NCBI RefSeq assembly: GCF_000006565.2
Contig: NC_031476.1
Coordinates: forward strand, 1,574,458 to 1,638,457
Direction of reading: 5' to 3'
Length of the DNA stretch: 64,000 nucleotides
From: Toxoplasma gondii ME49
Taxonomy: Eukaryota > Apicomplexa > Conoidasida > Eucoccidiorida > Sarcocystidae
Under the pieces are notes generated by a model that worked only from the letters and a program-made list of their open reading frames with translations, ran no database searches and had not been told where the DNA came from. The position numbers and the translations under genes were made by a program. Each line of letters starts with the position of its first letter. The first letter of the stretch is position 1. Shown here one piece after another: positions 49,402 through 64,000 of this stretch.

Positions 49402-51477
49402 CTACTTGAACGCGCTTCGCCCCGTCACTGCTCGACCCGCAATAAGCATGTTGATATCGTAGGTTCCTTCATAGGTATAAAGTGCCTGCAGAGAAACAGC
49501 CAACATCGCTCTCGCACTTTCACATTGCGCTCGTTTTGTTTCCGTTTCGCAACCCCTAACCCTCGAACCCTAAATGGACGCACAGACATAACCGCATCTT
49601 GAGTGTTCGTAGGGCTCCCCCAACCGTTGCACCCACCTTCAGTGAGCGAACCTGGTAAAACCCTGCAGCACATACTCCTGGGCAATTCCTGTGGTTGCTG
49701 TTGCTGCGATATCGATACGGGACGACCAGGAGAACGGATTGCCTTTATGGAGCGAAAACAAAGACAACACAAGGCACCTGCATGCATGAACTCACCTCTA
49801 TGTCTGCATGAAACTTAGCCACGCCGAAGTCTGTGACAATCCCGTTTCCTCCTAGTACTTCCCTGCAAAGAGCAATGCCTTCTCGAGCCACACGACTGCA
49901 CGTCGCTTTAGCTAGGGCAATGTGAGCCATCATATGCGGCTTCCCTTCATCCATCAGACGACCGAGGCGCAATACCAAGAGCAGGACGCCCTGTGAAAAG
50001 ACAAGCAGCGTATGGGGCCTCAAGAGGTTTTATTCTTGCCTTCCACTTGTCCCACATCTATGACGAAAACACGCGGCAAAAACAGCAAACGGTGGGCTGT
50101 CGTGCAGTTGTGGTAGCTTGCTTGACGACCTCAAGAGAAGCAGCACAGCCTCTCAAATCCAAGGAGAAAACCGAACAGAAGGCACTGATTTCAAGACGCC
50201 CAATCACATCTTGCGGCTCCCCTTACCTGCAACATGCCGAGGACGCGCATAAGGCGTTCTTGTACAAGCTGGAAGGTTGCCAGTTCTCGGCCAAACTGCT
50301 TTCTCTCAGTGCAGTATTTAAGAGCGTTATCGTAAGCACCTAAGTTTCCCAAGGCATCAGATCAAAAACAGAGTGATATGCAACACACAAGACAACGAGG
50401 AGGCTTACACAACAAACAAACGAACAAAGAGGACACGAAGGGTCGGCTTCCGTGCATGAAAAGTACCGTTCTAAGTCTGAAAGATGTGGATACGGAAATC
50501 ACGCCTAAATTCGTGACAGCGCCGCACCAACATATCTGTGAAATAGCAACATGTACGTTCGCCCCAAGATCTGACCAAAAGCACACCAGCAAGAATCGTC
50601 ACCGTTCGAGCATGCAACACATGATAATCCCACTTCAAGGAAATGAAAAGTACCTGCCTACGCAAGGAATATGAGTGTGCTTCTTGAACCGTCTATGCTA
50701 ACGGATGAGTGTACCAGTATATTTGCAGCCACATGCATGTACAGGAAAGAAGACGTGAACTCCTGTACAAAGCCGCAAGCGTACCTAGCAAGACACCAAC
50801 GCATTCCGCGGCGACAACAGCGCGGGAAGATTCCAAGACCTGTGCTGTCGCGCCGGAGAAACCCTCGTGTTGAAGTCTGTGCGAATCTGGTACGAAGCAA
50901 TCTTTCAAGACTATGTCAGCGTTCTGCACGATGCGCAAGGATACCTTGTTCTCTATCTTTGTCGCCGAAAAGCCAGGAAAGTCCTTCTCCTGAGAGAAAT
51001 CAGTAGCAGGCGTAAGCGTGGCAGATGCAGATATATTGGAGCTTAAGGCCTAGAAACCATCTTGGTTAACCCCACTGCCTCAGTGCCAAGAAAGTGGACG
51101 CATCCAATACGACGTTTCCGAAGTCTTGCTGACCGTCGGAAGGAAGGACTTCCCCCCTGTCGGCGACGCACCACTATAAACCCGAGGATTTTCTCCGAGT
51201 GCACGTCTCGCGCCCAGACAACCACGATGTCCGAGAATGTGGCATTCCCAATCCACCTTTTCTGTCCATTCAGAATCCATCCTCCTTCCACTTTCTTTGC
51301 CGAGGTCCGAAGCCCCGTAGCATCACTTCCATGGTTGGGTTCCGTCAGGCCGAAGCTTCCGATGCACTCAAGACGTGACATCTGTACAATCCAAATCAAA
51401 AACGTATTCTTAAAACGGCATAAGCAAATGACAGCCTGTCCCTTCTTCCCAAACATACATGCAAACATGTGTGTGCG

Positions 51478-51508
<31 letters not shown>

Positions 51509-53397
51509 CCATGCACTGGCTGAATATGAGGAAAGTACTTGCTACAAGATACGAGTTGGTTGTACTTCAAATTTAAGGTGACACTGTATCGACGACGCTT
51601 TGAAATGGAAGTCCAAGGAGCCGCAAGTCAGCACAGATTGTACGTAGGAAGGGAGCTTTTAACGAACCTGAAGTAAACGCGAACAATGGTTATTACCTTA
51701 GGGAGCCACATGGCCTTCTGCTCCTGGGTGCCGGCGACAGCGATAGACTGCATCGCAAGGCCGCAGTGGACGAGGTAAAATGTGGAGAATGATGCGTCGA
51801 CTCGAGCCATCTCCACTGCCATCAGAATGGCTTCTGTGTGCGTTAAGCCAGGGCATCCTGCGGATTAGTGCAAATGCGACAGCAGCGATGATTGCTCAAG
51901 GGACAAGCAAACTTTGCTTCTCTATCGTTGCTCACTGCTGTCTCCCGCTGTCTGTGTTTGTGCCTCTCCCCCGTAATTTGGCTACCTCCCGATTGTTGTC
52001 CGCTTTAGCCTAGCTATATCTAAGTGTGTGGCATTTATTCTGAAAAGAAATCGTCGACACAGGAGTATATTTCGCAGCGAACAAGCGCCTGCAAGAGTCT
52101 ATCGGTGTGCAGACGAACCAAGGAGGTTTATCTCCACAGAGAATCACGTACGCCAAGCTACCTTGTTTGGGACGGCAATGTGTGAGCAAAGAAGAACAGC
52201 CAGATAAAGGGCGAAGCACTGGATCTACTTGTGGCGTCCATTTACCCACATCGGATCCAGGTCTATATCGATCTATACGAATACATGCACAAGTATGTCT
52301 CAACTGACGCGTGCGCGTATTCATGTAACCTCCTGCTTCCCAACTAATATGGTTCTCTGCTTTTCTGCTCGTCTATCCGGCTCGCGAATCATCGATGTCT
52401 CCACTCATGTCGCTTCGCTAATCCGCTCAAACACCCATTCTTCATGTTATCTGGGTACTGTGTGTCTCACTAACAAACGTTGTGGTGTTCAGGACGGTGT
52501 CGCAGCGTACCCGCAATCACAACAAAGCCAGGAGCGCACGGGAGACGGGCTGCACTTCTAATGAGAAAAGGGATTTGACTTACCATAGCCTTTTATTTGC
52601 AGGCCAGCAGGGCCGAACTTTTTGCAGATCTCCACCAATTCGCTGTCAAAAGCTGCCGCTTCATAAAGTGGGAGAACTGCGTGCTCCACATACCGACTCA
52701 CAATGTTCTGGACACGTCCTCGTAACGTCCGCTCCCTTGGAGTTAACAGGCTATCAAAATGCATAAAGTCAAGGGCGTAAATCGGACCACCACCTGAACC
52801 GCATTTACCAGGCAAAAGGCAAATTTCCAGTTACAACTGCTTCGTATAGTGTAACCCACAGTGTCCGCGCACATGAAGTACCTACTCGAAACCCTATACA
52901 TGCAATCCTACCGACACGTACGCACGTCCAGATCCTGCCACCTAGACAATGTGAAACGGAGAAACACGAAGACGTGGCTGGTATTTTCAGTTTTCACCCG
53001 TTTGGCTACATAGTAACCTAAGAGCCAGACGCCCGAAAAACGCTAGAGTACCGAGTTGTCGACCAAATCTAATTCCTACCGCTTAGCAAGGGTACATGTA
53101 TATCTCCGTATAATAAGCGCAAGCATGCGAATCGATGTTTTTAACCGGACAAGACTAATGAAGCAGAATGGAGAGAAGCATCAACTGAAGGGTTAACTTC
53201 TGCACTTTACCTGTCTTTCCGTGCCTCATGTCGGCGGCTGGTTTCCCATCCTGAAGTTCGTCGCTGCTGTTATCATTGCTAGACTTTCCGTCGGAGTTTT
53301 TTGAACATAAAGTGGAATCGACAGGTTCACGTTTCACCTGCCCAGAAAGCTGGACTAGTCGTCCTTCGGCGCGAATGTTTCTTCCTGCTCGACCCAT
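49402..53397 (-). CDS. ACX4-like acyl-CoA oxidase/dehydrogenase, eight exons
   Basis: Exons, in gene order: 53397-53211, 52793-52584, 51857-51697, 51381-51172, 50989-50785, 50339-50227, 49990-49796 and 49485-49402, giving 454 residues. It belongs to the FAD-dependent acyl-CoA dehydrogenase superfamily, which oxidises acyl-CoA to trans-2-enoyl-CoA. The closest match I recall is plant peroxisomal short-chain oxidase ACX4, sharing [18 protein letters not shown] and [20 protein letters not shown] (196-206) and [11 protein letters not shown] (406-416) are family signatures, the first with His where Gly, Ser, Ala or Asn is usual. The catalytic base is Glu433 in YEGTYDIN. Electron acceptor, oxygen or ETF, cannot be read from sequence. 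The C-terminus is SAFK, not a PTS1. Residues 13-21 (RLVQLSGQV) nearly match a PTS2. An upstream ATG at 53613 would add 72 residues and could give a mitochondrial leader. Confidence 0.93.
49554..49574. repeat. Short telomere-like repeat in oxidase intron 7
   Basis: Three consecutive heptamers, CCCTAAC, CCTCGAA and CCCTAAA, resemble the CCCTAAA telomere repeat of plants and coccidians. They lie in the last intron of the oxidase-like gene. Confidence 0.6.
51480..51506. repeat. TA microsatellite in oxidase intron 3
   Basis: About 27 bp of TA repeats in the third intron of the oxidase-like gene. Confidence 0.9.
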
Positions 53398-56170
53398 TGT
53401 GCTACGCGAGAAATCAAGAAGTCGGACCAAGGGCGATCTGTTAAAAAAACTCCAGCATTTGAGTCGACAGTTAGCAGCTAGCTGAGCTCCCGTACAGTGA
53501 AAATCGCGGTTAAGTCTTTTATGGGAGCCAAAAAGGAGCGAAGGTACGGCACAACAGCATGCAGGGAAGGCTGAGGCAGCGGGATGATGGACAAAACCCC
53601 ATTTTCTCACCAACCCGGGAAGTCACCAAGCATGCAATAACAAGTAACAAATAAAGCTACATACCTCTGTTACACATTCTAAAAAGGAATAAGTAGCTGT
53701 AGCATTCTGACTCTGCGTGAGGTGAGATCGTCAATCAACACACTTACTTTTTGTTGGGTTTAGTGCGTGTTTAATTCTCTCCCGTGGTTGCCAAGGAGAA
53801 ATTGATTGAATGTATGCATCTATAAGCATGAGATTTTCGATTGTCGAGTGAATATTTTGCCTTATGAGGTAACCGGTTTTTAGTAACTAACCAGGAAGGG
53901 GAATGTCTTTCTTGGGGCGGGGTTTCTCTTGCAGAGTCCTCTTCCGATTCGAGAACAGAAGCTACTGATTGTAGCACAGTGACACTCAGTAATTAATATA
54001 GTAGTGCAAATGCCAAAAGTAGTAAATATTTAACACAGTACCAGAGACGTATCCGTTTCGGCACCACCAAAGAAATGCGCGCAATACAAAGTCAACCACC
54101 TGCCATACGCATATTGAACAAGTTGCGTTTCTACTTCCCACCGAGTGCGAATGAGAGCGTCTTTCCACTTCCACTGTATACACGAAACAAAACAGTGAAA
54201 ACTGCTTCTACGTTTCAAGAAGTACGAGTCAGACATACATAGCTCCAAAGCCTCTCCTGCAGATCAGATTCCTCAATAAGTTGGCAACTCGCGTGTATCG
54301 GGGGCTCTGAAGCTTTCTGAAAACCATTTTGTGCCGTTGACAGTGACGAAGTCAGTCTGCATTTTGGGACTGGCGCTGGCTTGTCCCCCGTGGAGGAATG
54401 AAAGATCGTATTAGTATTCCCTCTGTCCTGTAGGACTGTGAAACTTTTGAATGTTTGACAGTCTTTTTAACCGTCCTGGTGCAGAGTGGTGCATACTGTC
54501 ACAGACAAAAGCGTGCTCGCGACGAGCAATCGGAACTCTCTGATCATGGAAGCCACCTACATGGCATTCCTTGCTCCGGAATCACTCGGGCCCTTCCACT
54601 GACACAACCCATCCATGGGACTACATTCTGTGTAGTAAGCACAAATAGAAACCTTAATCCGCGCGGGCGTGTAATGCTCTCTCGGAGGTGCTACGGCATG
54701 ATTCCACGCACAGCGACTACGCACCTGCTGGTGTTGTCCCTTGCTGCAAATTCTGAAAGCTCTTGGTCGCTCCAAGTCATGACTCCGGTGACATTACTTT
54801 GCAGCAAACATGTCTGGGACGCGGCCTTGTACCTGGCCGTGTTCACCTCTACAAGGGACACAGCGATAGTTCAAATTCGACACGCGGTCAACCCGACACT
54901 GACAAACCTCTACAGCACATCTGAATCCTTGTTAGCCCTTGTGAACTGACCCACTACATCTGGTTTCTTACTGAAACTCCGTGGTCTCTCCGCCCTCAGA
55001 AGTCCTTTTCCGACAGCTTGCCGCCTTGCAGAGAACACAGGTACGCCTCTGCACCGCTTGCACTATATTCTCACATCTGTCTCCGAAATGGTGTAGAAAA
55101 CAAGCGAAAAAGGAGTGTTATTATTGGTACAAACACTGCCCAGCGTTTTCCCAGTGCATCTCGCCTCGGTGTGGCCCGATTGCTTTCTGCCGGTACATGT
55201 TCCCGCGCCGCAAACGCCAACCCCCAGTTCTGTCTAGTGTACACATATTCGTTCATGCGGATATTCCACTAGAGGGTGACAGTGAAGAAGCACAAAGAAT
55301 GCAGGAGGCCGCACGAAAGGAAGGTAAACTTCTTACAAAAGTCTCCATCTGTCCGCCTATGCGCATGCAGGTGAAGGGAACCGACCTCCTGGCTACGGAC
55401 GACGTCGAATCCTCCGAAAAATGGTCATTTTTCACTTTTCGCAGTGAGAAGACACCCAATTTGTCTTCTATTTCTTCTCCGTCGCTGTTTCCCCTGCCAC
55501 TAGGTCGCTTCCATACCCTTTGTTTTGAGCAGTGGCCATCTCCAGTTTGAGTGAACGGTCGCAGCCCTGCGTGACGCTTTTCTTGCATGCGCTTTGCGTA
55601 CGAAGCCCAGTGTGTGTGTCCCGATGTTTTTCCCCAGTTGCTGGATACGTTCCTGAGAAGAGCACGCGGCTCCTCTGGTTTGTCTCTCCAGTATTCTCTT
55701 GCTGCTTCTCGCAAATGATCCCCTTTTTCCCACATCGGTTTTTCTGCCCGATCTGCCGCACAACGTCTGAGGCATTCGTGTTAGGGGGGCAAAAGGGACA
55801 GGGACAAAAAGGCGAGCGGGTGCCTCCGGTCCAAACGTAACGTTTTTCTCTCGAGCAGCAAAAGCAAATAGAAACGCGTCCCTCCGTCCACCTGCCTTCG
55901 AGATCTCGTGTCGGTTTGCTTTTCTCTGCATCCTACGAATTCACCCACCCTTTCCGGGTGCACTTTTCGTTCCTCTTCGGAAAGAACGCACCGTGTGCCC
56001 TCAAACCCACTTGTGTCTGCTGTGTATTCTTGCCTCTCCGGCGCTTTCCTCGCCTCCCTGTCTCCACTTGTCCCTTGTACAGCTAACTCAGCGGTCGGGG
56101 TACCTCTGGTGCCAGCCAGGTTCTGCTTCCCTCCAGTCTTCTTCCTCGTTTTTTTCACCTCGCTGGCAAA
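53398..56170. other. Divergent intergenic region with an AT-rich island
   Basis: About 2.8 kb between the start codons of the oxidase-like gene and the ATP synthase gamma gene, probably holding both promoters. A strikingly AT-rich segment at about 53985-54035 differs from its surroundings. Frames at 54455-54950 and 54980-55550 are open but have no recognisable content or splice partners. Pyrimidine-rich DNA precedes 56171. Confidence 0.45.
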
Positions 56171-60832
<4,662 letters not shown>

Positions 60833-61749
60833 ACGTCCTGTGTACCAAATGAAAACGACAGAGCTACGCACAGATCTGTCTGGTTCCGAATCCAGCACAA
60901 GGCGGTATGGTCGTTCTGAAGTCGCTCCTGTCTCGCAAGACACTTCTCACGCAAAACCAAAGTCGGGATATTCGTGTTATGTACACGATTTCCCACCACA
61001 CTTGCTGCGGTTCCTCTTACTAAATGAAGAAGGACCACAAACCTTTGTCGGAGGCATTTGTACGGGAAGTGTCAAAGTAAAGTCCTCTCCACACGTGTCT
61101 CTCTGAATCTCTGCATGCATATTGGTCTACAACTATGCACGTGGATGCAGTGTGTATGCACACGCTCTCTCGCTGGGGAGCGTCGTGGAAGCTTTGCGGT
61201 GTTTCCTTGCGACTTGGTCGCCAACTGTTTCTGACGGATTTGTAAGTGTAGCGTGTGCTCGGGGTTTCGTCGGGCTTTCTGACCCCTCTCGCTGAGCTGT
61301 CCCTTGTGTACCGCAACAGACTGCTGCCAATCGAACTACAGATTCCTTCAAATGCATACTGAATGCATAAAGCGGTCCCAGCTATGTCTATGCATCTGGG
61401 AAAAATCGACAAATTTAGCTCTCTATGAAACCCGAAACTCCGCGAAGTCTCGTATTCCCGAAAGCGCGGCATGGGCCGCCCTCAGAAAAGGAAGTGTGTA
61501 TGCAGTTTTATGCGTCTGCATAGATGGTCGCATGGGTAACTTTTTCTCGTACTAATTAGTTTGTAACGCTGCAGAAATGAGTGACTAATATTTTCAATTT
61601 TATGAACCTAGAGTATGAAGCACACAGTCGAAATGGAGGCGAACAACCCCACTCCCGCCCGCGGGATTGGGAGGTGGCTACACAGAAAGTCAGGTCACTG
61701 TATGCGCAGTTAGCTGGGCAGACAGACAGCGTTCTTTGTTTCGCGGCGT
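60833..61749. other. Stretch between convergent genes
   Basis: Roughly 0.9 kb between the gamma-subunit stop codon and the end of the minus-strand gene, presumably 3' UTRs. I see no supported gene. Confidence 0.5.
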
Positions 61750-62879
61750 TTACTTGAGGCTTGGCGGTTCTTTCCCCGTAGAGGGACGAGCACCGGAAAT
61801 CGTGTTTTTCCCAGTTCTGAGACAAAAAAGCTTCAAGATATCTAAAGGCCGGGTGTATGCCTCGTCGTGAATGCAGATCTGCTGCATCGGTTTCACGCTC
61901 TGCTCGCTGCACCCCTCTAACGTTCGCGCTTTTTCGACTGCGAAAGAAAACTCAAGCTGGTCAGGGTCTACGTCAACGGAAGCTGCGTAGGCGATAGGCC
62001 TCTCTCCGCTGGGTCTGTCGTTGTGCTCGGACCACTGTGGATTGAATTTGGGGCAGATAATTGGTCCCCCTAAGTAGGCAACGGGATGCGGCACGGGCCA
62101 CTTGGCCCAGATCCCGTGGGTCAGTGGGTCGCACCCTGCGGGATGATCCACTTGTGGTGTGTTGTGAGGAATGAGGAGCAGAAATTTGCGTGTAGCCAAC
62201 AGCGAAAAGCCGCTCAGCCCGAGTTCGAGATGCACGGAAGAGCGATTCCTGAGGATCTGACCGAGTGCAGACAGAACAGGCGCGAAACAACACACGGGAA
62301 AAACGCATGCCGACTCAACCGTCGCTTCGGCACCCCAGCAAGCACATATCGAAATGCTCGTACCTCCTACGCTTTGGGTTTTTCGAGCGGAGCGCGACAC
62401 AGGAGACGCACATCTTTGCAAATTCAATTCGTGGATGCGCCTGTATTTACCGGTAGATAGATATTGAGAGGAGGACAGACATCTATGTAAATTGAAGGAT
62501 AGATATATATAGATAGATAATTAGATAAATAAACAACTAGATAAATAGAGAGACAAACAAATAGATAAATAAATAGACTAAGAAATAGACAGGTAGGATG
62601 CTAAGAAAGATACAGGTAGATAGATAGATATTCCTAGAGGTCAAACGATGGACATCAAGAGAAGGAATGACATTTTCACTCTTCTTGCTGAGCGGTCGAG
62701 TTTGTCGATCGCGAGCCACATTTGTTACAGTCTTTAGAGGCCGTGCTTACTTGAAGCGCGTTCGAAAAAGCTACCTCAAATTCATTTGGGGACGCTGCGT
62801 CTTTTGTCAGCGACTCTGTTGCCTCTGACTCCAGTTTCACGGGGACCAGTGCATGCAAGAAATCAAAAACTTGAACCAT
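61750..62879 (-). CDS. Probable two-exon protein of unknown function
   Basis: Exon 1 is coding from the ATG at 62879 to 62751, ending on a GTAAGC donor; exon 2 runs from 62256, after a pyrimidine-rich CAG acceptor, to the stop at 61750. Both join in frame to give 211 residues. The ATG directly follows another acceptor-like CAG, so upstream exons are possible and the real N-terminus may lie further right. The protein has an acidic first part, then a hydrophobic strand-like segment (FSLLATRKFLLLIPHN, about residues 60-75), then a Pro/Trp-rich section (WAKWPVPHPVAYLGGP). The first of these faintly resembles the YNLLxTxxWMLxVPR segment of Ap4A phosphorylases, but the histidine motif of that family is absent, so I do not assign it. 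The C-terminal 40 residues may be intron if a splice was missed. Confidence 0.55.
62450..62635. repeat. GATA/TAAA tetranucleotide tract
   Basis: A degenerate array of GATA, TAGA and AAATAGA words fills most of the intron of the minus-strand gene. Confidence 0.8.
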
Positions 62880-63102
62880 CGCTGCAAAGCAGAGACGAGG
62901 AGCGGACACACGCGAACAGACGTGACCAAAGAGTATTAGATACTATTTCTGTTTTACAAACAGCGACTTTATCTGACGGTCTATCTGGCTTCGGTACCCT
63001 CCGAAGAACCGACGCTACGTTCTTGCGTACACTTCAAGAAGGGTAGCCCACTCGTCATCCCTGCCAGATTCAATTCTATTGTGTTATGTATGCAAATATA
63101 TG

Positions 63103-63135
63103 TATATGTATATATATATATATGTATATATGTAC
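63103..63135. repeat. TA-rich microsatellite
   Basis: Short TA runs just upstream of a possible plus-strand acceptor at 63151. Confidence 0.8.
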
Positions 63136-63741
63136 AATTGTATATCCGCAGGTGGAGGAATGTATGAATGTGCTTATTCAAGCTGTTGCTCGTTTGCAGA
63201 GTGGCTCACTTTCGTTCTTGGAGAGAGAAGCTTCAATTTGTCTCTCAAGAGGAAAGCGAAGGATCGACTTGCCGGTTTGCGCCTCCCATATCGACAAGGG
63301 CAAAGAAAGCATCTGCAAGCAGATAAGTCATTGCAGAACGAGTCAGGCGTTTACCTTTCGTGGCCACGTTCGAAGCCCAGCATGAGCTTGCATCCCTGGT
63401 CCGCACTGCAGTCCAGAAAAGCATAGGCACGTGCATGACCACAAGCGTGGATGCATGCATCTCACACGCATTCATAGGTGCATTCACTGAGTACAGTGCA
63501 ACGTGCATATGCACGTCAGCAGCTGCAAAAACCCACACGCGAGGACCTGCAGCAAACACCGTCAGGTTTTCTTCTCATGTTTCTATCTCGCTGGTAAGAC
63601 GCGTCACAACAAACCCTTCTATAGTCTCCTTCCTAATGTTCGTTTTCTGCGGTTTCCTTTGGTCTCTCCCTTGACCTTTTTAATGTCTGTCTCTTTCGGT
63701 CCCCCTCTGCACGTCTTTTCCCCTTTTGTCATCTGTTGAAG

Positions 63742-63855
63742 GAGCACCTGGATGTGCGTGTCAACCGGCCGCCTGTGGTCCGGCCAACGATCTGGAAGAC
63801 ACTGAAACGTTGCAGCGCAGTCGTGCTGGTGAAGAATGTTTTCGATTACACGCCT
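63742..63855 (+). CDS. Possible internal exon of a gene running off the right edge
   Basis: A long pyrimidine tract precedes an AAG acceptor at 63741, and a strong GTAAGG donor begins at 63856. Between them is a 38-codon open segment (EHLDVRVNRPPVV at its start) in phase 0 at both ends. I do not recognise it. A second candidate exon begins at 63152 after CCGCAG (VEECMNVLIQAVARLQ), with no clear donor. The opposite strand at 63740-63855 also has AG and GT borders but a weaker donor and no polypyrimidine tract, so the plus strand is favoured. Confidence 0.3.
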
Positions 63856-63975
63856 GTAAGGCAATCGCGAAAAGAAGAACACATCCAATTTCAGGTCATA
63901 CGTTTACTGCTAACGTGCCCTCTATGCACGCACACCTCAATCTCCAGGCTATGTGCCATAAGCCAAACCAGCGAT

Positions 63976-64000
63976 CATATATATATATATATATATATAT
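63976..64000. repeat. TA microsatellite at the window edge
   Basis: The window ends inside a TA run, which continues beyond 64000. Confidence 0.9.

Noticed and set aside
63619..63888. Minus-strand frame near the right edge
   Set aside because: Overlaps the better-supported plus-strand exon, whose donor and pyrimidine tract are stronger.

Overview
The window looks like nuclear DNA of a coccidian apicomplexan, most likely Toxoplasma gondii or a close relative such as Hammondia or Neospora. The grounds are near-even base composition, intron-rich genes with GT/AG junctions, TA and GATA microsatellites packed into introns and intergenic DNA, a nuclear FabH with a long hydrophobic leader (the layout of an apicoplast protein), and a plant-like short-chain acyl-CoA oxidase. 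The species is inferred, not proven. Gene models were spliced by hand: every junction given for the six best models is GT/AG, keeps the reading frame, and agrees with remembered family sequence where the family is known.

Layout. 1-4.3 kb: no supported gene. 4.5-9.5 kb (+): a 946-residue coiled-coil protein of unknown function in six exons, with a uORF overlapping its start codon. 9.5-13.6 kb: no supported gene. 13.65-17.15 kb (+): a seven-exon PP2C/PPM phosphatase with an altered DGHGG motif. 19.1-19.9 kb (+): a small protein with a signal peptide, preceded by a uORF. 22.9-34.8 kb (+): a 15-exon PEX5, the receptor for peroxisomal PTS1 cargo. 37.8-39.7 kb (-): two less certain reading frames, one with a 36-bp coding minisatellite. 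42.4-47.2 kb (+): FabH (beta-ketoacyl-ACP synthase III) in six exons. 53.4-49.4 kb (-): an eight-exon protein resembling plant peroxisomal acyl-CoA oxidase 4. 56.2-60.8 kb (+): mitochondrial F1F0 ATP synthase gamma subunit in six exons. 62.9-61.75 kb (-): a probable two-exon gene of unknown function. A possible plus-strand exon lies near the right edge.

How the genes fit together. Three of the recognised genes concern fatty-acid metabolism or its compartments: FabH starts type II fatty-acid synthesis, normally in the apicoplast; the oxidase-like protein would catalyse the first step of beta-oxidation; PEX5 imports proteins into peroxisomes. Peroxisomes have been doubted in apicomplexans, so a PEX5 with its PTS1-contact residues intact close to an ACX4-like enzyme carrying a near-PTS2 motif is the most interesting content here. 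Neighbouring genes in such genomes are usually transcribed separately, so proximity alone is weak evidence of shared function.
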